Part shown: positions 15,417-22,729 of the stretch, in pieces
Numbering within the stretch: the stretch's first letter is position 1
Layout: each line of letters opens with the position of its first letter
Origin: Burkholderiales bacterium C2
GTDB lineage: Bacteria; Pseudomonadota; Gammaproteobacteria; Burkholderiales; Burkholderiaceae_C
Reading direction: 5' to 3'
Length of the DNA stretch: 64,000 bases
Assembly (NCBI GenBank): GCA_005503085.1
Contig: SCOI01000002.1
Location: forward strand, 1-64,000
The notes under the pieces: model-generated
Databases searched by the model: none
What the model saw: the letters and a program-made list of their open reading frames with translations, nothing else
What the model was told of the DNA's origin: nothing
Translations under genes and position numbers: made by a program

Positions 15417-17553
15417 ACATCAACACCTGACCCTTTTGTCCTTTGCCGCCGCGCTGCTGTGCAGCACGCTGGCCCATGCCCAACAAGCCTCCAACGCCCT
15501 GCCCGCCGTCTCGGTCAGCGGCCGCTCGGCTGACACACCCGTCAGCGTCGGCGGCTTTGGCGACACGCCCATCGCCAAGCTGCCGATCCAGGCCACGCTG
15601 CTGGGCAGCGAGCGCCTGCTGGACTTGGGCCTGAGCTCGCTGGCCGGCATCACGGCGCTGGACGCCAGCATCGGCGACGCCTACAACTCGCAGGGCTATG
15701 TCTCCTATCTGAAGATCCGCGGCTTCGACCTCGACAACCGCTTCAACTACCGCCGCGACGGCCTGCCCATCAATGCCGAGACCGCGCTCAGCCTGGCCAA
15801 CAAGAGCAGCATCGAGGTGCTCAAGGGCAGCTCCGGCATCCAGGCCGGCACCAGCGCGCCGGGCGGGCTGGTGAACCTGGTCGTCAAGCGGCCCACCGCC
15901 GCGCCGCTGAGCAGCCTGCTGCTGAGCGTCAGCGAGCGTGGCACGGTCGAGGCCGGTGTCGACCTGAGCCGCCGCTTCGGCGAGGCCCAGGTCTTCGGCC
16001 TGCGCCTCAATGCCAGCGTCGCCGAGTTGCGTCCGCAACTGCGCGACGCCAAGGGCGAGCGCCGGGCTGTTGCGCTGGCCGGCGACTGGCGTCTGGCACC
16101 CGACACGCTGCTGGAGGGCGAGTTCGAATGGAATCGGCAGAGCCAGCCCAGCCAGGCGGGCTTCAGCCTGCTCGGCGAGCGCCTGCCCGATGCGAAATCG
16201 ATAGACCCACGCACCAATCTGAACAACCAGGCCTGGAGCCAGCCGGTGGTGTTCGACAACCACCATGCGTCGCTGCGGCTGCAGCAGCGCCTGAACGCGG
16301 ACTGGAAGGCGCAGGCGCATCTGGGGCTGCAGCGGCTCAAAACGGATGACCGGCTGGCCTACCCCTTCGGCTGCAGTGCGGCAGACGGGACGTATTACGC
16401 CGACCGCTATTGCCCCAATGGAGACTTCGACCAGTACGACTTCCGCAGCGAGAACGAACGCCGTGACAGTGACGCGCTGGACCTGTCGGTGGCCGGCAAT
16501 TTCGTCGCGGCCGGCCTGCGTCATGAGCTGAGCACCGGGCTGCTGTTCAGCCGCTTCGAGAGCCACTTCCAGCGCCAGATTTATAGCGGACCAGGAACCG
16601 GCAACATCAGCGGCCAATTGCCCGCCAAGGACCTCCCGGCGGGCACCGACGAGAACACCAACCGCGACGAGCGCAGCCGCGAGTTCTATCTGCGCGACAC
16701 GATCCAGCTCGGCGTCCAGTGGCAGGCCTGGCTGGGTCTGCGCCACACCCGGCTGACGCGCGACAGCGTGCGCACCGATGGCTCGCGCCCCACCCACTAC
16801 AGCCAGAGCTTCACCACGCCCTGGCTGGGTCTGAGCTATGCGCTCTCCAGCCAGCACATGGTCTATGCCAGCTGGGGTGAAGGCGTCGAGTCCGAGGTCG
16901 CGCCCAACCGCAGCCGCTACACCAATGCCGGCCAGGCCCTGCCGGCGCTGAAGAGCGAGCAGTTCGAGATCGGTTTCAAGGCCGGCAGCAACACGGTGGA
17001 TTGGGGCATCAATGTCTTCGACACCCAGCGCCCGGCCTGGCGCGATGTCGGTACCTGCGATGACAACGACAACAGCTGCACGCGCGTCGCCGATGGAGAA
17101 GCCCGCCATCGCGGCGTCGAGGCGCAAGCCGACCTGAAATGGCGCGGCGGCGGCCTGCTGGCCAGCGCGATGAAGCTGCGCGCGCGCCGCCAGGGCAGCG
17201 CCGACCCCAGCCTCAACGGCCTGAAGCCCGCCAACGTGGCCGAGCGCTCGCTGAAGCTGCAAGCGCGGCAGAACCTCGGCCTGCCCGGCCTGCAACTGCA
17301 AGCCGGCCTGGTGTATGAAGGGGCACGCGCCGTGCTGCCCGACAACAGCCTCAGCATCCCGAGCTGGACCCGCCTGGATCTGGGGGCGCGCTACGAGCAC
17401 AGCCTGGGCAATCAGCTGCTGATCTGGCGAGTCGGCGTCGACAACGCCAGCAATCGCCGGGCCTGGAAGGAGTCCCCCTTCCAGTACGGCCATGTGTACT
17501 TGTACCCACTCGCGCCCCGCACCTGGCGCGCAAGTTTGGAACTCAGCTTGTAA
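15412..17553 (+). CDS. TonB-dependent outer-membrane receptor under TPP riboswitch control (probable thiamin-related uptake)
   Basis: 713 residues. The signal peptide ends at 'LAHA' (residues 20-23). The plug domain contains 'YLKIRGFDLDNRFNYRRDGLPI' and 'SIEVLKGSSGIQAGTSAPGGLVNLV', which are family landmarks, and a beta-barrel ends in 'ASLELSL'. By sequence it falls among siderophore-type receptors, but the TPP aptamer in its leader argues that it imports thiamin, a phosphate ester or a precursor across the outer membrane, with TonB-ExbBD energy. No inner-membrane thiamin transporter or thi gene is in the window. Its stop codon overlaps the -35 box of the tRNA promoter. Confidence 0.85.
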   Translation: MAHQHLTLLSFAAALLCSTLAHAQQASNALPAVSVSGRSADTPVSVGGFGDTPIAKLPIQATLLGSERLLDLGLSSLAGITALDASIGDAYNSQGYVSYLKIRGFDLDNRFNYRRDGLPINAETALSLANKSSIEVLKGSSGIQAGTSAPGGLVNLVVKRPTAAPLSSLLLSVSERGTVEAGVDLSRRFGEAQVFGLRLNASVAELRPQLRDAKGERRAVALAGDWRLAPDTLLEGEFEWNRQSQPSQAGFSLLGERLPDAKSIDPRTNLNNQAWSQPVVFDNHHASLRLQQRLNADWKAQAHLGLQRLKTDDRLAYPFGCSAADGTYYADRYCPNGDFDQYDFRSENERRDSDALDLSVAGNFVAAGLRHELSTGLLFSRFESHFQRQIYSGPGTGNISGQLPAKDLPAGTDENTNRDERSREFYLRDTIQLGVQWQAWLGLRHTRLTRDSVRTDGSRPTHYSQSFTTPWLGLSYALSSQHMVYASWGEGVESEVAPNRSRYTNAGQALPALKSEQFEIGFKAGSNTVDWGINVFDTQRPAWRDVGTCDDNDNSCTRVADGEARHRGVEAQADLKWRGGGLLASAMKLRARRQGSADPSLNGLKPANVAERSLKLQARQNLGLPGLQLQAGLVYEGARAVLPDNSLSIPSWTRLDLGARYEHSLGNQLLIWRVGVDNASNRRAWKESPFQYGHVYLYPLAPRTWRASLELSL

Positions 17554-17577
17554 AGCGCAAAAAATCCGGTCTATAAT
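17548..17577 (+). promoter_or_regulatory. Promoter of the tRNA-Asn pair
   Basis: TTGTAA at 17548-17553 and a perfect TATAAT at 17572-17577 with an 18-bp spacer. The -35 box is made of the last codon and stop of the receptor gene. The predicted start of transcription is a few bases before the first tRNA. Confidence 0.7.
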
Positions 17578-17589
17578 GCAAGGCTCTGT

Positions 17590-17665
17590 TCCTCGATAGC
17601 TCAGTCGGTAGAGCGCCGGACTGTTAATCCGTAGGTCCCTGGTTCGAGCCCAGGTCGAGGAGCCA
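17590..17665 (+). tRNA. tRNA-Asn (GTT anticodon), copy 1
   Basis: 76 bases with a perfect 7-bp acceptor stem (TCCTCGA/TCGAGGA), D arm GCTC-AGTCGGTA-GAGC, anticodon loop CTGTTAA with GTT, T arm containing GGTTCGAGCC, discriminator G and an encoded CCA. Identical to the copy at 17730-17805. Confidence 0.97.
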
Positions 17666-17729
17666 GAATTTCAGTGGCAGTGGTACGGATCCGCTGCCGC
17701 AAACAAGAAGTAAAAACATACCGAACAAT

Positions 17730-17805
17730 TCCTCGATAGCTCAGTCGGTAGAGCGCCGGACTGTTAATCCGTAGGTCCCTGGTTCGAGCCCAGGTCGAGG
17801 AGCCA
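17730..17805 (+). tRNA. tRNA-Asn (GTT anticodon), copy 2
   Basis: Base-for-base identical to the copy 64 bp upstream, with CCA encoded. The spacer contains an imperfect hairpin (GGCAGTGG / CCGCTGCC) and no promoter of its own that I can see, so both are probably cut from one precursor. Confidence 0.97.
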
Positions 17806-17812
17806 AATATTG

Positions 17813-17846
17813 AAGCCCTGCATGTGAAAGCGTGTGGGGCTTTTTT
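17813..17846 (+). terminator. Rho-independent terminator after the tRNA pair
   Basis: AAGCCC (17813-17818) pairs with GGGCTT (17837-17842) and is followed by TTTT. The loop is long (18 bases). It ends about 20 bp before the next start codon, so the downstream genes need readthrough or a promoter overlapping this element. Confidence 0.65.
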
Positions 17847-17867
17847 CTTGCCCAGTCACTCGCCGCC

Positions 17868-18260
17868 ATGAAGCCTCTCATCCGACTCTTCTTCAGAACC
17901 CTGCGCACCCTGCTCGGCCCGGTCATGCTGCTCAAGGAGCGTCTGTCCCGTCCGGCGGCCTTGCAGCGGCCCGCCGAGCAACAGGCCGAGGTCGATCGGC
18001 AGTGCGACAACTTGGTTCTCTATCAGTTCACGACCTGCCCCTTCTGCATCAAGGTCCGCCAGGAAATGCATCGCCTGGCCCTGCCTATCCAGCGCCTCGA
18101 CGCCCAGCATGAAGCCCAGCATCGCACCGCCCTGCAGCAAGGCTCGGGGGCAGGCAAGGTGCCCTGCCTGAAGATCACCGACGACGCCAGCGGCACCGTG
18201 CAATGGCTGAGCGAATCGGGCGCCATCATTGCCTATCTGCGCGGGCGCTTTGCGGCATGA
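17868..18260 (+). CDS. Glutaredoxin-like protein with CPFC motif
   Basis: 130 residues. A basic, hydrophobic N-terminus ('[20 protein letters not shown]') may be a membrane anchor or amphipathic helix. A thioredoxin-fold domain follows with '[13 protein letters not shown]' (active site CPFC, near residue 59), 'GKVPCLKI' (cis-Pro loop) and a C-terminal '[11 protein letters not shown]' as in GST N-terminal/glutaredoxin domains. It is probably a glutathione-dependent thiol-disulfide protein. The ATG at 17868 is used; the longer frame would start inside the terminator. Its stop overlaps the next start by ATGA. Confidence 0.8.
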   Translation: MKPLIRLFFRTLRTLLGPVMLLKERLSRPAALQRPAEQQAEVDRQCDNLVLYQFTTCPFCIKVRQEMHRLALPIQRLDAQHEAQHRTALQQGSGAGKVPCLKITDDASGTVQWLSESGAIIAYLRGRFAA

Positions 18261-18601
18261 GCGCCCTGCCGAACTGCCCGCAGTGCCAATCCGCATTCAC
18301 CTACGAAGATGGATCCATGCTCGTCTGCCCGGAGTGCGGCCACGAATGGTCGGCTCAAGGTTCGGAGCCCGCGGCGGCCGAAGAAGTACGCATCATCCGT
18401 GACGCCGTGGGCAAGGAGCTGAAGGACGGCGACACCGTCACGGTGATCAAGGACCTGAAGATCAAGGGATCCTCCCTGGTCGTCAAGGTCGGCACCAAGG
18501 TCAGGAACATCCGCCTGGCCGACGGCGATCACGATATCGATTGCAAGATCGACGGCATCGGCGCGATGGGACTGAAGTCGGAATTCGTCAAGAAGGCCTG
18601 A
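18257..18601 (+). CDS. yjdM: PhnA/YjdM family zinc-ribbon protein
   Basis: 114 residues. A zinc ribbon at the N-terminus has 'CPQC' and 'CPECGHEW' (four cysteines), and the C-terminal PhnA domain carries '[17 protein letters not shown]', '[12 protein letters not shown]' and '[20 protein letters not shown]'. Despite the alkylphosphonate-uptake name in databases, the function of this family is unsettled. It overlaps the glutaredoxin-like gene by four bases and precedes the LRR kinase by 15 bp. Confidence 0.9.
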   Translation: MSALPNCPQCQSAFTYEDGSMLVCPECGHEWSAQGSEPAAAEEVRIIRDAVGKELKDGDTVTVIKDLKIKGSSLVVKVGTKVRNIRLADGDHDIDCKIDGIGAMGLKSEFVKKA

Positions 18602-18616
18602 GCGCCGGCAGCATCG

Positions 18617-19930
18617 ATGAACACCCATACTCTTGAGCATCTGCGCGCCGGTACCCTTGCCGGCGCGCACCGGCTGACACTGCGCGAGGGACTCAGCGAA
18701 TTTCCCCGCGAGATCTTCGAGCTGGCCGAGACGCTGGAAGTGCTCGATCTGTCCGGCAACCGGCTGGCGAGCTTGCCCGACGACTTGCCCCGCCTGCACC
18801 GGCTGCGCATCATCTTCTGCTCGAACAACCGCTTCACCACACTGCCGGCGGTGCTGGGCCGCTGCGCCCAGCTAGAGATGGTGGGCTTCAAGAGCAACCA
18901 GATCCGCCAAGTGCCGGCCGAGGCCCTGCCCGAGCGGCTGCGCTGGCTGATCCTGACCGACAACGAGATCGAGGCCTTGCCCGCCGCAATCGGCCGCTGC
19001 GGCCGGCTGCAGAAACTGGCGCTGGCGGGCAATCGCCTGCGCGCGCTGCCGGCCGACATGGCCGCCTGCACCGGACTCGAACTGCTGCGCATCTCGGCCA
19101 ACCGGCTGGCGGCCCTGCCCGACTGGCTGCTGACACTGCCCAGGCTCAGCTGGCTGGCCTATGCGGGCAATCCTTTTTGCGAAGCCCCGGAACAGGCCGC
19201 CTTGGCGCAGGCACCGCTGGCCACCATACCCTGGCGCGAGCTGCGCCTGCACGAGCAACTCGGCGAGGGCGCCTCCGGCGTGATCCATCGCGCCGAGCGG
19301 CTGGGCTGCGGCACACCGCTTGCCGTCAAGATCTTCAAGGGCGAGGTCACCAGCGACGGCCTGCCGCGCAGCGAGATGGCGGCGGCAATGCTGGCCGGCG
19401 AGCATGCGAACCTGATCCCGCTGCTGGGTCGTATCAGCGGCCATCCGACCCAGGCCCAGGGCCTGGCGATGCAGCTGATCCCGCCCGAATTCCGCAGCCT
19501 GGCCCGGCCGCCCAGCCTGGACTCCTGCACCCGCGACGTCTACCCGGACGGCAGCCGTTTCGAGCTCGACAACGCGCTGGCGCTAGCCCGGGGCATCGCT
19601 TCGGCGGCACGCCAGTTGCACCAGCGCGGCGTCAGCCACGGCGATCTGTACGGCCACAACATCCTGCACAACGGCCGGGGTCAGGCCTTGCTGGGCGACT
19701 TCGGCGCGGCCTCGCTGTTCGACCCCGACGACACGCCGATGGCCCTCGCCCTGCAAGGACTGGAAGTGCGCGCCTTCGGCTGCCTGCTCGAGGAGCTGCT
19801 GGCACGGGTCGAGCCGACGCCAGCCACTCAAGCCCGGCTTGCATCGCTGGATGCGCTTCGCCAGGCCTGCCTGAGCGAGGCCGTGGCAAGCCGACCGCTG
19901 TTCGCGGATATAGAGCGGGCGCTGCGCTGA
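18617..19930 (+). CDS. Leucine-rich-repeat protein kinase
   Basis: 437 residues. About six LRRs of roughly 23 residues occupy residues 18-190 ('LEVLDLSGNRLASLP', 'LRWLILTDNEIEALP', 'LQKLALAGNRLRALP'). A protein kinase fold follows from about 205: glycine loop 'LGEGASGVIHRA', ATP-binding K238 in 'LAVKIF', catalytic D343 in 'HGDLYGHN' (G replaces the usual R of HRD) and D361 in 'GDFGAAS'. The essential residues are present, so it is probably active. The kinase lobe is compact. No signal peptide or membrane helix is seen, so it acts in the cytoplasm. The substrate is unknown. Confidence 0.88.
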   Translation: MNTHTLEHLRAGTLAGAHRLTLREGLSEFPREIFELAETLEVLDLSGNRLASLPDDLPRLHRLRIIFCSNNRFTTLPAVLGRCAQLEMVGFKSNQIRQVPAEALPERLRWLILTDNEIEALPAAIGRCGRLQKLALAGNRLRALPADMAACTGLELLRISANRLAALPDWLLTLPRLSWLAYAGNPFCEAPEQAALAQAPLATIPWRELRLHEQLGEGASGVIHRAERLGCGTPLAVKIFKGEVTSDGLPRSEMAAAMLAGEHANLIPLLGRISGHPTQAQGLAMQLIPPEFRSLARPPSLDSCTRDVYPDGSRFELDNALALARGIASAARQLHQRGVSHGDLYGHNILHNGRGQALLGDFGAASLFDPDDTPMALALQGLEVRAFGCLLEELLARVEPTPATQARLASLDALRQACLSEAVASRPLFADIERALR

Positions 19931-19983
19931 GCGTATGGCGGCAGCACCGGCAACAAGGCCCGCAGCAGCGACAATCACGCCCT

Positions 19984-20169
19984 ATGACGTCCCCCGCCGC
20001 GACCGATCCCGATCCCATGCCCCAGCCGCCTCTGCAGCCCGATCTCGACGCCTGCTGCGGCAACGGCTGCGACCCCTGCATCTTTGACCTGCATGACCTT
20101 GCGATGGATCAGTACCGGCAGGCCATGCGGGCATGGCGGGCACGGCAGGAAGACCCGGGCAAAGCCTGA
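19984..20169 (+). CDS. Small oxidoreductase-like domain protein
   Basis: 61 residues. The core 'CCGNGCDPCIFDLHDLAMDQYRQ' (residues 24-46) matches the short oxidoreductase-like domain, whose four cysteines probably bind a metal or cluster. Proteins of this size in betaproteobacteria are stand-alone and uncharacterised. The ATG at 19984 gives a Pro/Asp-rich N-terminal tail. It lies 53 bp after the LRR kinase and 16 bp before the nucleotidyltransferase. Confidence 0.8.
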   Translation: MTSPAATDPDPMPQPPLQPDLDACCGNGCDPCIFDLHDLAMDQYRQAMRAWRARQEDPGKA

Positions 20170-20185
20170 AACCGGGAGCCTGGGT

Positions 20186-20782
20186 ATGCCGATCTCCGAT
20201 CCCTTGCTGAGCAGGCTGCAAGCCCAGGGCGCGCCGCAATCGCACATCGAGCGCCTCGACGGCTTGATCGCCCTGGCCGGGGGCGACTCCCGCTGGCTGG
20301 CCATCATCCTGGTTGGCTCCTATGCCAAAGGCTGTGGCGACCGGGTTTCGGACCTGGACCTGGTGGCGATAGCGGCCCCGGGGCAAGGCGACGCGGTGCT
20401 CCAGGCCGCCCATCAGTGGCTAGCTCGCTCGGAGGTTCTGGACCAGTTCGGCGGCACTCATGCCGGCGGCGGCGCATTTCACAAACTGGTCTACCTGGAC
20501 TTCTCCAGCGTCGAATTCCATGTCTTCGAGCCCGGGACCCCGTTCCGTTTGAAGCGCCCCTATCTGCCGGTTTGGGATCCGCAGGAACTGCTGGCCAGCT
20601 ACGTCACCGACGGCGAGCCGATAGGCCCCGAAGACTTCGCGGCCTGCGAGTACGGCGACAAGGGGCTGATCTGGGAGCTGGTCGATTGCATCAAATGGCT
20701 GTCCCGAGGACGCAGCGCGCTGGCGAAGGGCTACATCAAGAAGCTGGCGGCTGAGATCGAGAGGCGCGAGCCTGGTCGGTGA
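20186..20782 (+). CDS. Nucleotidyltransferase-fold protein
   Basis: 198 residues with a pol-beta-type motif 'LVGSYAKGCGDRVSDLDL' (about residues 44-61): the GS and the DxD metal ligands are intact, and 'FSSVEFHVFE' may supply the third acidic residue (E). Such small proteins transfer nucleotides to drugs, tRNAs or proteins; the target is not evident. Codon use is less GC-biased at third positions than in neighbouring metabolic genes. The ATG at 20186 follows GGGAGCC; the annotated frame could extend upstream but would overlap the previous gene. Confidence 0.75.
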   Translation: MPISDPLLSRLQAQGAPQSHIERLDGLIALAGGDSRWLAIILVGSYAKGCGDRVSDLDLVAIAAPGQGDAVLQAAHQWLARSEVLDQFGGTHAGGGAFHKLVYLDFSSVEFHVFEPGTPFRLKRPYLPVWDPQELLASYVTDGEPIGPEDFAACEYGDKGLIWELVDCIKWLSRGRSALAKGYIKKLAAEIERREPGR

Positions 20783-20810
20783 TTGGCCGCGCCTGCGCCA
20801 CTCAGCGCAC

Positions 20811-21038
20811 TCAACCGCCGTTGGGTGGCACCCTGAAGTTCTCGGCGATTCGCTGTTCAGCCCGCTGCAAAACCGACCCGGCCTTGTCGGCCCAAGCGTG
20901 CAAGAGCGAGCGCCATCTCGGCCAGTCCCAGTGGCTCAGGGTCGAGAACCGGCGGGAGGCCGCCCTCGGAAGCGCATCAGCGACAGGAGATTCGATGTGT
21001 TTGACCATGGCGGGCGATGCTCGCGTCTGGTCTACCAT
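20811..21038 (-). CDS. Hypothetical small protein divergent from a LysR gene
   Basis: Up to 75 residues (start 21038), or 65 from the ATG at 21008. The sequence 'FSTLSHWDWPRWRSLLHAWADKAGSVLQRAEQRIAENF' looks like a real amphipathic, tryptophan-rich helical protein, and third positions of its codons are GC-rich as expected for coding sequence. The opposite-strand frame of similar size looks random. I know no family. It lies head-to-head with the LysR gene, across a palindrome, so it may be the regulator's target. The ribosome site is weak. Confidence 0.45.
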   Translation of the reverse strand: MVDQTRASPAMVKHIESPVADALPRAASRRFSTLSHWDWPRWRSLLHAWADKAGSVLQRAEQRIAENFRVPPNGG

Positions 21039-21047
21039 CTGTAAAGT

Positions 21048-21071
21048 TGAATCAAATGACTTTTAGATTCA
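21048..21071. promoter_or_regulatory. Inverted repeat, probable LysR operator
   Basis: TGAATC (21048-21053) and GATTCA (21066-21071) are perfect inverted repeats separated by 12 bp, in an AT-rich stretch between the divergent small ORF and the LysR gene. Spacing of this kind fits the dyad sites of LysR-type regulators. The second arm ends 9 bp before the LysR ATG, which suggests autorepression. Confidence 0.5.
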
Positions 21072-21080
21072 CGATTTCTG

Positions 21081-21968
21081 ATGCGCAACCTGAATCTTGA
21101 TCAGCTGCAGACGCTGATCGCCATCGCGGACCTGGGCACCTTCGCCGCCGCAGCGCAGGCGCTTCATCTCGCACCGCCCACGGTCAGCCTGCACATCAAG
21201 GAGCTGGAGTCGCGCCTGGATGCCGTCCTGCTGACACGCGGCAGAAGACATGCCGAGCTGACGCAGGCCGGCGATGCCCTGGTCAAGGAGGGGCGCAAGC
21301 TGCTGGCTGCCAGCGACGATCTGATGGAGCTGGTTCGGCGCCGGGCTTCCGGTCGGGAGGGCATCGTCAGGATCGGTGCGTCGGCCGGCGTGAGCACGCG
21401 CCTGTTGCCGCTGATGCTCGAGGCTTTGACGCGGCGCAATCCGGGCGTGGAAGTGCGGCTGGAGGCACTGGGCTCGGCCGAAGCCATGCGCCGCCTGAAG
21501 GCCGGCAGCCTCGATATTGGCATCGTCGCAAGCCCGCAGCCGCCCGTCGCCGAGGTCCGCTTGATCGCGTGGAGAAACGATCCCATGGTGGTGTTGCTGC
21601 CCGCATCCTGGCAGGCACCGGAGTTCGTCACGCCGGACTGGCTGGCCGGGCAACGCTGGGCTTCTTTCGCCCCGGCCACGCAGATGCACGGCCTCATCGC
21701 GGCCTGGTTCGCGCAGGCGGGTCTTCACCCGCGGCCCTTTCTCACGATGAGCTATCCCGGGGCCTTGAAGAGTCTGGCCATTGCCAGCCAGTGCGCGGCC
21801 CTTTTGCCGCTGGAAGAGGTGGAAGACCAACAGCACGCACCGGGCGTACAAGTGCGCCACCTGTCCCCGCAGGTCATGCGGCCGATGGCCGTCGCGCATC
21901 GAAGCACCCCCGCGCCCAGCATCGCGGTCGCCAGCGTGCTGGAGACGCTCGCCGAGTTTGCCAACTGA
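21081..21968 (+). CDS. LysR family transcriptional regulator
   Basis: 295 residues, the usual LysR length. The helix-turn-helix is at the N-terminus ('FAAAAQALHLAPPTVSLHIKELESRL', about 20-45), then the linker helix and a periplasmic-binding-like effector domain ('EGIVRIGASAGVSTRLLPLML', 'DIGIVASP'). It would bind its own promoter region and the adjacent small ORF; the effector is unknown. No recognisable metabolic gene is next to it. Confidence 0.9.
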   Translation: MRNLNLDQLQTLIAIADLGTFAAAAQALHLAPPTVSLHIKELESRLDAVLLTRGRRHAELTQAGDALVKEGRKLLAASDDLMELVRRRASGREGIVRIGASAGVSTRLLPLMLEALTRRNPGVEVRLEALGSAEAMRRLKAGSLDIGIVASPQPPVAEVRLIAWRNDPMVVLLPASWQAPEFVTPDWLAGQRWASFAPATQMHGLIAAWFAQAGLHPRPFLTMSYPGALKSLAIASQCAALLPLEEVEDQQHAPGVQVRHLSPQVMRPMAVAHRSTPAPSIAVASVLETLAEFAN

Positions 21969-22197
21969 GGGTTCAGGAGATCCCGTCGGCATGCTTCTCG
22001 TCAATGGATTCCCTTGATCACCCATAGCGCCTGCGGGCGCAGTGATGCGCGATCTTCAAGGGGCCGTAGGTGGGCGCTGCCAGCTGTATCACGAGTAGCC
22101 GACGCAATATTTGAAACCGCTGTCGTGAGTCAGTCGAAACAGCGCTGATACCGCAGCAGCTCAGAGTTCGGTTCACCGTAAAACTCCGAGCTCTCCG

Positions 22198-22704
22198 ATG
22201 CCCTCCTTCACTTCACGATGCGCTCTCGCGCTGGCCGGCGCCGGTCTGTGCGGCGCAGCCTGCGCCCAGATCAGCGCCGACGATGCACAGCTGGCCCGGC
22301 TGGCCGTTTGCGCCGACTCCTGGTACGAATGGAATCAACAGGAGCCGCAGCGCATGCGCGGCTTCGCCCAGGCCTTCCAGGCGCGCTTCACCCAGGTGCC
22401 CAAGGAGCCGGCCTTCGACCCGAAGGCGCCGCTGACGGTGCTGGGGCTGCCGGTGCTGCAGGCCTTCCCGGGCAGCGTCGGCATGGGCCTGGGCTTCTCG
22501 CTGAGCGTGCGCGCCGGCTTTGCCGAGGCGCGCCAGGCGATGGAGAAGCAGCTGGGCCAGGCCATGCAGTGCGAGCGCAGCGACGGCGCGATGGCCTGCG
22601 AGCTCAAGCTTGGCGAGAAGAAGACCGCGATGCTGATTGCACCGCTGCAAGGCGACAGTCGCCAGCCGACACTGCTGGGCTGCTACTACTTCTATCAGCC
22701 CTGA
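22198..22704 (+). CDS. Hypothetical exported protein
   Basis: 168 residues with a signal peptide ending near 'GAACAQI' (about residue 24). The mature part has cysteine pairs (for example around 'LAVCADSWYEWNQ' and 'MQCERSDGAMACEL', and 'GCYYFYQP' at the end) that could form disulfides in the periplasm. I recognise no family. The 229 bp before it hold only a short GCGCC-TGCG-GGCGC hairpin at 22027-22040. It is convergent with macB. Confidence 0.65.
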   Translation: MPSFTSRCALALAGAGLCGAACAQISADDAQLARLAVCADSWYEWNQQEPQRMRGFAQAFQARFTQVPKEPAFDPKAPLTVLGLPVLQAFPGSVGMGLGFSLSVRAGFAEARQAMEKQLGQAMQCERSDGAMACELKLGEKKTAMLIAPLQGDSRQPTLLGCYYFYQP

Positions 22705-22729
22705 GCAGGCCTGGCCGGATGGCCCACCA

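Noticed and set aside
15340-17493. A 717-codon frame opposite the riboswitch-controlled receptor, and similar long antisense frames at 44516-46576 and 2043-3335
   Set aside because: Each mirrors a gene with clear domains, has no ribosome site worth noting and shows no recognisable protein motif.
22027-22040. Hairpin GCGCC-TGCG-GGCGC after the LysR gene
   Set aside because: The stem is only five base pairs with no T-run, so it is not supportable as a terminator.
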